Assembly: GCA_934504065.1 (NCBI GenBank)
Contig: CAKSVQ010000015.1
Location: 1-31,344 of the forward strand
Direction: 5' to 3'
Origin: an uncultured Dysosmobacter sp.
Lineage (GTDB): Bacteria > Bacillota > Clostridia > Oscillospirales > Oscillospiraceae
Length of the DNA stretch: 31,344 bases
The position numbers were made by a program, and so were the translations under genes. Positions 23,771 through 29,959 of the stretch are shown in pieces. The notes beneath the pieces were generated by a model that saw only the letters and a list, made by a program, of their open reading frames with translations, was not told the origin of the DNA and did no database searches. Position 1 is the stretch's first letter. Each line of letters begins with the position of its first letter.

Positions 23771-25075
23771 ATGCTCGACATTCGTTTTATCCGGGAAAAT
23801 CCCGACGCAGTCCGGGAAAATATCAAAAAGAAGTATCAGGACGCCAAGCTGCCGCTGGTGGACGAGGTCATTGATCTGGACGCCAGACGCCGCGCCGCCA
23901 TTGCCGAGGCCGACCAGCTTCGTTCCAACCGCAACGCCCTTTCCAAAAAGATCGGTATGCTGATGGGACAGGCGAAAAAGGACCCCAGCAAGCTGGCCGA
24001 GGCCGAAAGCGTCAAGCAGCAGGTGAAGGAGCAGGCCGACCGCCTTGCCCAGCTGGAAGCACTGGAGACGGAGCTGGAAGCGGAGGTCCACAAGCGGATG
24101 CTGGTCATCCCCCAGATGATCGACGATTCCGTTCCTCTGGGCCCGGACGATTCCTGCAACGTGGAAGTGGAGCGCTTCGGCGAGGCCAAGGTGCCCGACT
24201 TCCCCATCCCCTACCACACCGAGATCATGGAGCGCTTTGACGGCATCGACCTCGACGCCGCGGGCCGCGTCTCTGGCAATGGCTTTTACTATCTGCTGGG
24301 CGACATTGCCCGGCTGCACGAAGCCGTGCTGGCCTATGGCCGGGATTTCATGATCGACAAGGGCTTCACCTACTGCATTCCCCCCTTCATGATCCACGGC
24401 AACGTGGTGGAGGGCGTCATGTCCCAGACCGATATGGACGGCATGATGTATAAGATCGAGGGCGAGGACCTCTACCTCATCGGCACCAGCGAGCATTCCA
24501 TGATCGGTCGCTTTATCGACCAGATCCTGCCCGTGGAGAGCCTGCCTCAGACCCTGACCTCCTACTCCCCCTGCTTCCGCAAGGAAAAGGGAGCTCACGG
24601 CATTGAAGAGCGGGGTATTTACCGCATCCACCAGTTTGAAAAGCAGGAAATGATTGTGGTCTGCAAGCCGGAAGAAAGCAAGGCTTGGTATGAAAAGCTG
24701 TGGCGCTTCTCTGTGGAGCTGTTCCGCTCTCTGGATATTCCCGTGCGGCAGCTGGAGTGCTGCTCCGGCGATCTGGCCGACCTGAAGTGCAAGTCCTGCG
24801 ACATTGAAGCATGGTCCCCCCGCCAGCAGAAATACTTCGAGGTCTGCTCCTGCTCCAATCTGGGCGACGCACAGGCCCGCCGCCTGCGCATCCGCTACAA
24901 GGATGAAAACGGCAAGATGCAGCTGTGCCACACGCTGAACAACACCTGCGTGGCCCCGCCCCGGATGCTCATCGCCTTCCTGGAAAACAACCTGCAGGCG
25001 GACGGCACCGTGCTCATCCCCGAGGTGCTGCGGCCTTATATGGGCGGCAAGGACAAGCTGGTCCCAAAAAAGTAA
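23771..25075 (+). CDS. serS: Seryl-tRNA synthetase (divergent clostridial type)
   Basis: Class II synthetase charging tRNA-Ser and tRNA-Sec. It has 434 aa. The N-terminal antiparallel coiled-coil arm (about 30-105) binds the long variable arm of tRNA-Ser. Motif 2 is SPCFRKEKGAHGIEERGIYR (266-285), followed by HQFEKQEM. Motif 3 is LNNTCVAPPRMLIAFLENN (389-407). These deviate from the common bacterial forms (CFRSEAGSAGRDTRG and LNGSGLAVGRTL, from memory). The Ser-binding loop reads GTSEH rather than TAEV, and a four-Cys stretch C330, C331, C340, C343 (ECCSGDLADLKCKSC) replaces the usual sequence. The class II core is intact. ATG at 23771 is preceded by gaggag; an in-frame TTG at 23750 is upstream. 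Confidence 0.93.
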   Translation: MLDIRFIRENPDAVRENIKKKYQDAKLPLVDEVIDLDARRRAAIAEADQLRSNRNALSKKIGMLMGQAKKDPSKLAEAESVKQQVKEQADRLAQLEALETELEAEVHKRMLVIPQMIDDSVPLGPDDSCNVEVERFGEAKVPDFPIPYHTEIMERFDGIDLDAAGRVSGNGFYYLLGDIARLHEAVLAYGRDFMIDKGFTYCIPPFMIHGNVVEGVMSQTDMDGMMYKIEGEDLYLIGTSEHSMIGRFIDQILPVESLPQTLTSYSPCFRKEKGAHGIEERGIYRIHQFEKQEMIVVCKPEESKAWYEKLWRFSVELFRSLDIPVRQLECCSGDLADLKCKSCDIEAWSPRQQKYFEVCSCSNLGDAQARRLRIRYKDENGKMQLCHTLNNTCVAPPRMLIAFLENNLQADGTVLIPEVLRPYMGGKDKLVPKK

Positions 25076-25179
25076 GTTTCTTCCAGTTCCTTGCACCCGT
25101 TTCCAGCCGATAGAATGCCGCGCACTCCTATCCTTGGTCATTTTCCTCCGTTTTATCGGCTCCATTCCGGTCTGTGCCT

Positions 25180-25206
25180 GCAAACCCTTGCGGCGCAAGG
25201 GTTTGC
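25180..25206. other. Perfect 12-bp stem-loop between serS and mscL
   Basis: GCAAACCCTTGC (25180-25191), loop GGC, GCAAGGGTTTGC (25195-25206). No T-run follows (GGATCTGGAATTTT), so it is a poor terminator; it could be an attenuator, a 3' protective hairpin or a dyad target. The rest of the 183-base gap shows only a distant AGCCGATA/TATCGGCT pairing (25105-25112 with 25154-25161). Confidence 0.6.
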
Positions 25207-25258
25207 GGATCTGGAATTTTCACGTTTCCCATTCACATAACGAAAGGAGATATCCTCC

Positions 25259-25681
25259 ATGAGCATTCAGGAAAAAAGCCATGGATTTTTTGCGGAGTTC
25301 AAAACCTTCATCGCCCGGGGCAATGTGATGGACATGGCCGTCGGCGTCATCGTCGGCGGCGCGTTCAAGTCCATTGCGGACTCACTGGTAAACGACATCA
25401 TCAATCCCATCCTCGGCGTCTTCACCGGGGGCAGCGACAGTTTGGCCTCCCTTGCCATCGCCCTGCCCAACGGCGGCGCCATCATGGTGGGCAGCTTCCT
25501 CAGCGCCATCCTCAATTTCCTCATCATGGCCTTTGTGGTGTTCTCGCTGGTGAAGGCCATCAACGGCTTTCACGACAAGCTGAAGAAAAAAGAAGAAGCA
25601 GCCCCCGCCGCCCCGCCGCAGCCCTCTAAGGAGGAGCAGCTGCTCACGGAAATTCGAGACCTTTTAAAGGAACGCAAGTAA
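25259..25681 (+). CDS. mscL: Large-conductance mechanosensitive channel MscL
   Basis: A 140-aa homopentameric pore that opens on membrane tension to save cells from osmotic shock. The N-terminal amphipathic segment and first helix read [21 protein letters not shown], the canonical pore-lining helix with gate residues. NDIINPILG follows, a Gly/Ser-rich periplasmic-side loop, then the second helix ([21 protein letters not shown]), and a charged C-terminal helical bundle (KKKEEAAPA...EIRDLLKE). The ribosome binding site aaaggag is followed by cctcc just before the ATG. rsmG starts at the base after its stop. Confidence 0.96.
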   Translation: MSIQEKSHGFFAEFKTFIARGNVMDMAVGVIVGGAFKSIADSLVNDIINPILGVFTGGSDSLASLAIALPNGGAIMVGSFLSAILNFLIMAFVVFSLVKAINGFHDKLKKKEEAAPAAPPQPSKEEQLLTEIRDLLKERK

Positions 25682-26377
25682 ATGGAAAAGCTGCTGCATG
25701 ACGGGCTGACCGCGCTGGGCCTCTCCACGGAGGGCATCCCCTCCCTGCTGCGCTATGGCGAGCTGCTGGTGGAGAAAAACAAGGTCATGAACCTCACCGC
25801 CATCACACAGCCCCAGGACGTGGCCACCCTCCACTTTCTGGACAGCGCCGCGCTGCTGACGTTGGCGGACTTTTCCGACAAGGACGTGGCGGACGTGGGC
25901 ACCGGAGCAGGCTTTCCCGGCCTGCCGCTGCGGATTGTGGAGCCCTCCATCCGCCTGACGCTGCTGGACGCTCAGAACAAGCGGGTGGAATTTCTCAAGG
26001 AGGTCTGCGCCGACCTGAATCTTGCGGATGTTCACTGCGTGCACGCCCGGGCCGAGGAATTTGCCGCCGCCAACCGGGAGCGCTTTGACATCGTGACCAG
26101 CCGGGCGGTGGCGTCGCTGCCGCTGCTGTGCGAGCTGTGCCTGCCGCTGGTGAAGGTGGGCGGCTGCTTTGCCGCCATGAAATCCGTGGACACGGACACG
26201 GAGCTCCAGCAGTCCGCCCATGCCATTTTCGTGCTGGGCGGCGCGGTGGACCGGGTGGCGGATTATGCCATTCCCGGCACCGATGTCCGTCACCGGGTCA
26301 TCTTCATCAAAAAAACGCGGGAGACAGCAAAAAAATATCCCCGCGCCTTTGCAAAAATCAAAAAAGCGCCGCTGTAA
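25682..26377 (+). CDS. rsmG: 16S rRNA (guanine527-N7) methyltransferase RsmG
   Basis: Methylates N7 of G527 in the 530 loop of 16S rRNA using SAM. It has 231 aa. NKVMNLTAIT near 35-44, HFLDSAAL, and motif I VADVGTGAGFPGLPLRI near 70-86 are family signatures, followed by LLDAQNKRVEFLKEVC. In many Firmicutes it lies with mnmE-mnmG or noc-parA-parB; here it abuts mscL with no spacing (the ATG directly follows TAA), so translation is coupled. Confidence 0.96.
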   Translation: MEKLLHDGLTALGLSTEGIPSLLRYGELLVEKNKVMNLTAITQPQDVATLHFLDSAALLTLADFSDKDVADVGTGAGFPGLPLRIVEPSIRLTLLDAQNKRVEFLKEVCADLNLADVHCVHARAEEFAAANRERFDIVTSRAVASLPLLCELCLPLVKVGGCFAAMKSVDTDTELQQSAHAIFVLGGAVDRVADYAIPGTDVRHRVIFIKKTRETAKKYPRAFAKIKKAPL

Positions 26378-26410
26378 CGGCGGAAAACAGGCACTTTTTC
26401 GGAAAAGCGC

Positions 26411-26438
26411 TTTACGAACGGCGATTTTATGATATAAT
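26411..26438 (+). promoter_or_regulatory. Promoter of the minD-like gene
   Basis: TTTACG (26411-26416), 16-base spacer, TATAAT (26433-26438) with TG one base ahead, giving an extended -10. It lies about 42 bases before the start codon. Confidence 0.8.
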
Positions 26439-26480
26439 AGCCGCAGATCATAGTAAAAAATTTTGGAAAGGGGGCGGATC

Positions 26481-27230
26481 ATGGAACGGCACGGGCAATG
26501 CATCGCCGTGGTGTCCGGCAAGGGCGGCACGGGAAAAACCTCGTTCACCGCCGGGGTGGGCGCGGCACTGGCCCGGTCGGGCAGGCAGGTGCTCTGTTTG
26601 GACTGCGACATCGGCCTGCGGAATCTGGATCTCGCCCTTGGGCTGAGCGACCGTGCGCTGATGGATTTTTCCGACGTAGCGCTGGGCCGCTGTCCGCTGG
26701 CCGCCGCCGTGGTGGAGCACCCCGACCTTTCCGGCCTTTACCTGCTGACGGCCCCCGTCCGCATCCGGAACCTCCCGGTAAGCGTGGAGCAGATGGCCGC
26801 GCTGTTAAAGGAGGTCCGCCAGCGCTTTGACTACTGTCTGCTGGACGCGCCTGCCGGCCTTGGCGCCGGATTCGAATTGGCCACTGCCGCGGCTGACCGC
26901 TGTGTGGTGGTCACCACTACTGACGCTTCCTCCCTGCGGGACGCCCAGCACACCGTGATGGAGCTGGAGCATTTCGGCCCGGGAAAGCTGCATCTGGTGG
27001 TGAACCGGGTGCGCAAAAAACTGCTGCGCAGCATGCACGCCACCATTGACGACGCCATTGACAAGGCAGGGCTGCCCCTGCTGGGCGTGGTGCCGGAGGA
27101 CGACGCGCTGCCCCTGAGCCTGAACCGCGGCACCCTGCTGCCCACCAGCTTCAGCGCCGCCGCGGCCGCTTACCGCAACATTGCCAAACGGATGCAGGGC
27201 GAACGCGCCCCCCTGCTTCGGATCAAATAG
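26481..27230 (+). CDS. Orphan MinD-like ParA-family ATPase
   Basis: A 249-aa deviant Walker ATPase. Walker A is SGKGGTGKT at 12-20 with signature Lys 14; DCDIGLRNLDLALGL near 40-54 and DAPAGLGAGFELA match MinD more than ParA. In MinD this site-selection ATPase inhibits polar Z-rings with MinC. Here minC and minE are absent and the C-terminus ends YRNIAKRMQGERAPLLRIK, which lacks the extended amphipathic helix (as in KGFLKRLF-type endings) that anchors MinD in the membrane. The ATG at 26481 follows aaaggggg; an in-frame TTG lies 18 bases upstream. It sits next to an mgsA-like gene, as minD often does in Clostridia. FlhG/YlxH-type ATPases are the alternative. Confidence 0.85.
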   Translation: MERHGQCIAVVSGKGGTGKTSFTAGVGAALARSGRQVLCLDCDIGLRNLDLALGLSDRALMDFSDVALGRCPLAAAVVEHPDLSGLYLLTAPVRIRNLPVSVEQMAALLKEVRQRFDYCLLDAPAGLGAGFELATAAADRCVVVTTTDASSLRDAQHTVMELEHFGPGKLHLVVNRVRKKLLRSMHATIDDAIDKAGLPLLGVVPEDDALPLSLNRGTLLPTSFSAAAAAYRNIAKRMQGERAPLLRIK

Positions 27231-27252
27231 ACGAGAAAGGAGCAACCCTTCC

Positions 27253-27666
27253 ATGAATATCGCACTGATGTCTCACGACAACAAAAAAGAACTGATGGTG
27301 CAGTTCTGCACCGCCTACGCCGGGATCCTCTCCCAGCACCATATCTATGCCACCAACGCCACGGGCCACATGGTGGCTGACGCCACCGGCCTTCCCGTGC
27401 ACTGCTTCTTGTCCTACGCGCACGGCGGCAGCCAGCAGATCGGCGCCCGCATCGCCTATAACGAGTTCGATCTGGTGCTGTTTTTCAACGATCCCAACAA
27501 CGAGAGCATGGCGGGTGAGATCTCCTATATTTCCCGCCTGTGCGACCAGAACAACATTCCCTTTGCCAGCAACATCGCCACGGCGGAAATGCTGGTGCTG
27601 GGCCTTGCCCGGGGCGATCTGGATTGGCGCTGCATCGTCAATCCCTCAAACCGTCCCATCGCTTGA
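27253..27666 (+). CDS. Methylglyoxal-synthase-like protein lacking the catalytic Asp
   Basis: A 137-aa protein with the MGS fold. Family members turn dihydroxyacetone phosphate into methylglyoxal and phosphate. SHDNKKELM at 7-15, ATNATGHM at 33-40, HGGSQQIGARI at 57-67, FFNDP at 77-81 and NIATAEML at 107-114 line up without gaps (offset 11) against my memory of E. coli MgsA up to the FFxDP motif. There, GGDQQ carries catalytic Asp71. Here the position is Ser60. The region around E. coli His98 and Asp101 is also altered (NNESMAGEIS, with Glu for Asp101). So it is clearly of this family but the classical mechanism is in doubt. ATG at 27253 follows aaaggag, 22 bases after the minD-like gene. Confidence 0.9.
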   Translation: MNIALMSHDNKKELMVQFCTAYAGILSQHHIYATNATGHMVADATGLPVHCFLSYAHGGSQQIGARIAYNEFDLVLFFNDPNNESMAGEISYISRLCDQNNIPFASNIATAEMLVLGLARGDLDWRCIVNPSNRPIA

Positions 27667-27691
27667 CATTTTTCCAAAAAAACGGTACAAT
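27663..27691 (+). promoter_or_regulatory. Strong sigma-A promoter of the hisS operon leader
   Basis: TTGACA (27663-27668, exact consensus, overlapping the stop of the previous gene), 17-base spacer, TACAAT (27686-27691). Confidence 0.93.
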
Positions 27692-27697
27692 TCCCCT

Positions 27698-27945
27698 GTT
27701 CAAATACCGCGTGGAAGCCGCAGCAGTAATGCAAGACCGATCCGCAGAGAGGGGCGCGCCCTGCTGAAAGCGCCCTGTTCGGCCCGCATGAAGGACAGCG
27801 GCGGAGCGGGGGCGGAAACGCCCACGGCGCCCTCCCCGTACCCAAGGAGGCCAAAGGAGGCCCACGGGCCTTGAATTTGGGTGGCACCACGAAGCGAATG
27901 TTCGCTCTCGTCCCAATCACTTTTTGGGACGGGAGCATTCTTTTT
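27698..27945 (+). promoter_or_regulatory. T-box riboswitch leader of the hisS-aspS operon
   Basis: Senses uncharged tRNA and lets transcription continue into synthetase genes. The T-box motif GGGTGGCACCACG is at 27879-27891, followed by the competing terminator (27904-27945). Stem I has a basal stem GCCGC/GCGGC, AGTA at 27725-27728, AGAGAG at 27746-27751, a GGGCGC/GCGCCC apical helix, and TGAA at 27789-27792. By analogy with glyQS (GAA, one base, then specifier) the specifier is GAC at 27794-27796, an Asp codon, not His. No gene lies in the leader; the short frames across it lack support. Edges are approximate; the start is placed about seven bases after the -10. Confidence 0.93.
27904..27945 (+). 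terminator. T-box intrinsic terminator
   Basis: GCTCTCGTCCCAA (27904-27916) pairs with TTGGGACGGGAGC (27924-27936, one G-U), then ATTCTTTTT. It competes with the antiterminator formed by the T-box sequence. Confidence 0.93.
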
Positions 27946-27975
27946 CCCCATCAAAACACGAAAAGGAGAGATACT

Positions 27976-29349
27976 ATGGCTAAAATGACCCCCCGGACGC
28001 TGTCCGGCTTTATGGAGCTTCTCCCCGCGCCCCAGCAGCAGATGGAGCGTATGATGGAAATTCTCCGCAAAACCTATTCCCTCTATGGCTTCACCCCGCT
28101 GGATACCCCCATCATCGAATCGGCGGACGTGCTGCTGGCCAAGGGCGGCGGCGAGACCGAAAAGCAAATCTACCGCTTCAATAAGGGCGACGCCGATCTG
28201 GCTCTTCGCTTTGACCTGACCGTGCCGCTGGCCAAGTACGTGGCCCTGCACTATAACGACCTGACCTTCCCCTTCCGCCGCTATCAGATCGGCAAGGTCT
28301 ACCGGGGCGAGCGCGCCCAGCGGGGCCGCTTCCGGGAGTTTTATCAGGCCGACATCGACATCATCGGCGACGGGAAGCTCTCCATCACCAACGAGGCGGA
28401 GATCCCCTCCATCATCTATAAGACCTTCTCCACGCTGGGCCTGAAGCGCTTCCAGATCCGGGTGAACAACCGCAAAATTCTCAACGGCTTTTACGCCATG
28501 CTGGGGCTGACGGAAAAATCCGGCGATGTAATGCGCACCGTGGACAAGCTGGACAAGATCGGCCCGGAAAAGGTGAAGACCATTCTGGTGGAGGATTTTG
28601 CCGTCAGCGAAGAAAATGCGGACGAAATTCTGAAATTCATCGCCATCCACGGCAGCAATGAAGAGGTTCTGGCCGCGCTGAACGCCTATCAGGGCCGCAG
28701 CGAGGTCTTTGACGAGGGCCTTGCCGAGCTGAACACCGTGGTAAAATATCTGGCCGCCTTCGGCGTCCCGGCGGAGAATTTCGCTGTGGACCTCTCCATC
28801 GCCCGGGGGCTGGACTACTACACCGGAACGGTGTATGAGACCACCCTGCTGGACCACCCGGAGATCGGCTCCGTGTGCTCCGGCGGCCGCTACGACAATC
28901 TGGCCGAATACTATACCGACCACCAGCTTCCCGGCGTGGGCATTTCCATCGGCCTGACCCGCCTTTTCTACGTGCTGGGCGAACAGGGGATGCTCAATCC
29001 CGCCCTGCCCACCGCCCCGGCGGATGTGCTGATCCTGCCCATGACCGACGATCTCTCCGCCGCCATCAGCTTTGCCACCGCCCTGCGGGAAAACGGCATC
29101 CGGGCCCAGATCCATAGCGAAGCCAAAAAGTTCAAGCAGAAGATCGGCTATGCCGATAAGCTGGGCATCCCCTATGTGGTCTTCCTCGGCGAGGATGAGA
29201 TCAGCGCAGGCGTGGTGGCCTGCAAGGACATGGCCACGGGAGAGCAGACCAAGCTGGAGCCCGCCGCCACTATTTACCGCATCAAGGCTGGCCTTGCCGA
29301 GCTGGAAAAGGGCAGCGTGATCGTGGAAGCTGCGCCGGAGGCCCACTGA
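27976..29349 (+). CDS. hisS: Histidyl-tRNA synthetase
   Basis: Class II synthetase that charges tRNA-His. It has 457 aa. Motif 1 lies near RTLSGFMELLP; the motif 2 region has FDLTVPLAKYVALHYNDL and RGERAQRGRFREFYQADIDI; the HisRS-specific signatures are ARGLDYYTGTVYE and GGRYDNL, and motif 3 is GVGISIGLTRLF. The C-terminal anticodon-binding domain begins near VLILPMTDD. RFREFYQADID and missing GNN insert place it in the common bacterial family. ATG at 27976 follows aaaaggagag, 30 bases after the T-box terminator. It heads hisS-orf-aspS. Confidence 0.97.
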   Translation: MAKMTPRTLSGFMELLPAPQQQMERMMEILRKTYSLYGFTPLDTPIIESADVLLAKGGGETEKQIYRFNKGDADLALRFDLTVPLAKYVALHYNDLTFPFRRYQIGKVYRGERAQRGRFREFYQADIDIIGDGKLSITNEAEIPSIIYKTFSTLGLKRFQIRVNNRKILNGFYAMLGLTEKSGDVMRTVDKLDKIGPEKVKTILVEDFAVSEENADEILKFIAIHGSNEEVLAALNAYQGRSEVFDEGLAELNTVVKYLAAFGVPAENFAVDLSIARGLDYYTGTVYETTLLDHPEIGSVCSGGRYDNLAEYYTDHQLPGVGISIGLTRLFYVLGEQGMLNPALPTAPADVLILPMTDDLSAAISFATALRENGIRAQIHSEAKKFKQKIGYADKLGIPYVVFLGEDEISAGVVACKDMATGEQTKLEPAATIYRIKAGLAELEKGSVIVEAAPEAH

Positions 29350-29374
29350 CCCCAGATGGAATGGAAGGTGCCCC

Positions 29375-29893
29375 ATGAAAACACCCCGCAAAAAGTTTCT
29401 TTTCGGCGGCCTTGCCGCGCTGGTGGTCCTCCTGTTCGTGTGGTACGCCCGTCCCGTGGGGGTGGAGACCCTGTTTCCGGGGCTTCAGCCGGACCTCATC
29501 GACGTGACGCTGATCGACTTTACCGGAAGCGGCCACGAAGACCGCAATCTTCGCCTGACGGCCGGAACGCCGGAATTTGACGATCTCTGGGCCGACATTC
29601 AGGCCCTGCAATTCCACCGTTCCCCCTTAAACGTGATAGTACAGACATTTCCCTTTTTGGAAAATCCGGGAGGCCCGAAGCTGCTGGAAGACGGTGAGAT
29701 CGACACACTGCTCATCGGCCTTGCTCAGGACAATGGCAACCCCATCTGGCGGATGGAGGAATTGAGCTTCCGGGTGGATGAATGGCGCTATCAGGACTCT
29801 AAACACGGCGTCTCCCTGCCCCTGATCATGTCAAAGGGCAAAACCGTCGGTCAGGCCATGGCCCATGTGCTGTGGGAACAGGCAGAGGAATAA
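29375..29893 (+). CDS. Unknown single-pass membrane protein in the hisS-aspS operon
   Basis: A 172-aa protein that I do not recognise. Residues 1-7 are basic (MKTPRKK), then one hydrophobic helix (about 8-24, FLFGGLAALVVLLFVWY), so it is membrane-anchored or exported; there is no lipobox Cys. The remainder (25-172) looks soluble, mixed alpha/beta, with no Cys and no known motif. It ends with a helix (KTVGQAMAHVLWEQAEE). The ATG follows ggaaggtg, 25 bases after hisS. No terminator separates it from hisS, so the T-box should control it. Placement between two synthetases gives no clear function. Confidence 0.8.
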   Translation: MKTPRKKFLFGGLAALVVLLFVWYARPVGVETLFPGLQPDLIDVTLIDFTGSGHEDRNLRLTAGTPEFDDLWADIQALQFHRSPLNVIVQTFPFLENPGGPKLLEDGEIDTLLIGLAQDNGNPIWRMEELSFRVDEWRYQDSKHGVSLPLIMSKGKTVGQAMAHVLWEQAEE

Positions 29894-29910
29894 ATACGAT
29901 TTGTTATTCA

Positions 29911-29938
29911 TTTCTAAAATTATACAGTTCAAAATCAT
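29911..29938 (+). promoter_or_regulatory. Possible secondary promoter before aspS
   Basis: TTGTTA, 16-base spacer, TACAGT in an AT-rich 66-base gap. A weak match; aspS may also be read from the T-box promoter since no terminator intervenes. Confidence 0.35.
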
Positions 29939-29959
29939 TTTTTGAAAGGAAGCACAACT

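Noticed and set aside
25091..25116. TTGCAC ... TAGAAT as an mscL promoter
   Set aside because: The spacer is only 14 bases, too short for sigma-A, and no extended -10 is present.
25180..25206. Rho-independent terminator after serS
   Set aside because: The stem is excellent but no T-run follows, so it is listed as an unassigned hairpin.
26367..26382. CGCCG/CGGCG hairpin at the rsmG stop as terminator
   Set aside because: Only a 5-bp stem and no adjacent T-run; too weak to claim.
27700..29391. Minus-strand open frame opposite the T-box leader and hisS
   Set aside because: Shadow frame; it covers a T-box riboswitch and HisRS-coding DNA and has no start signals.
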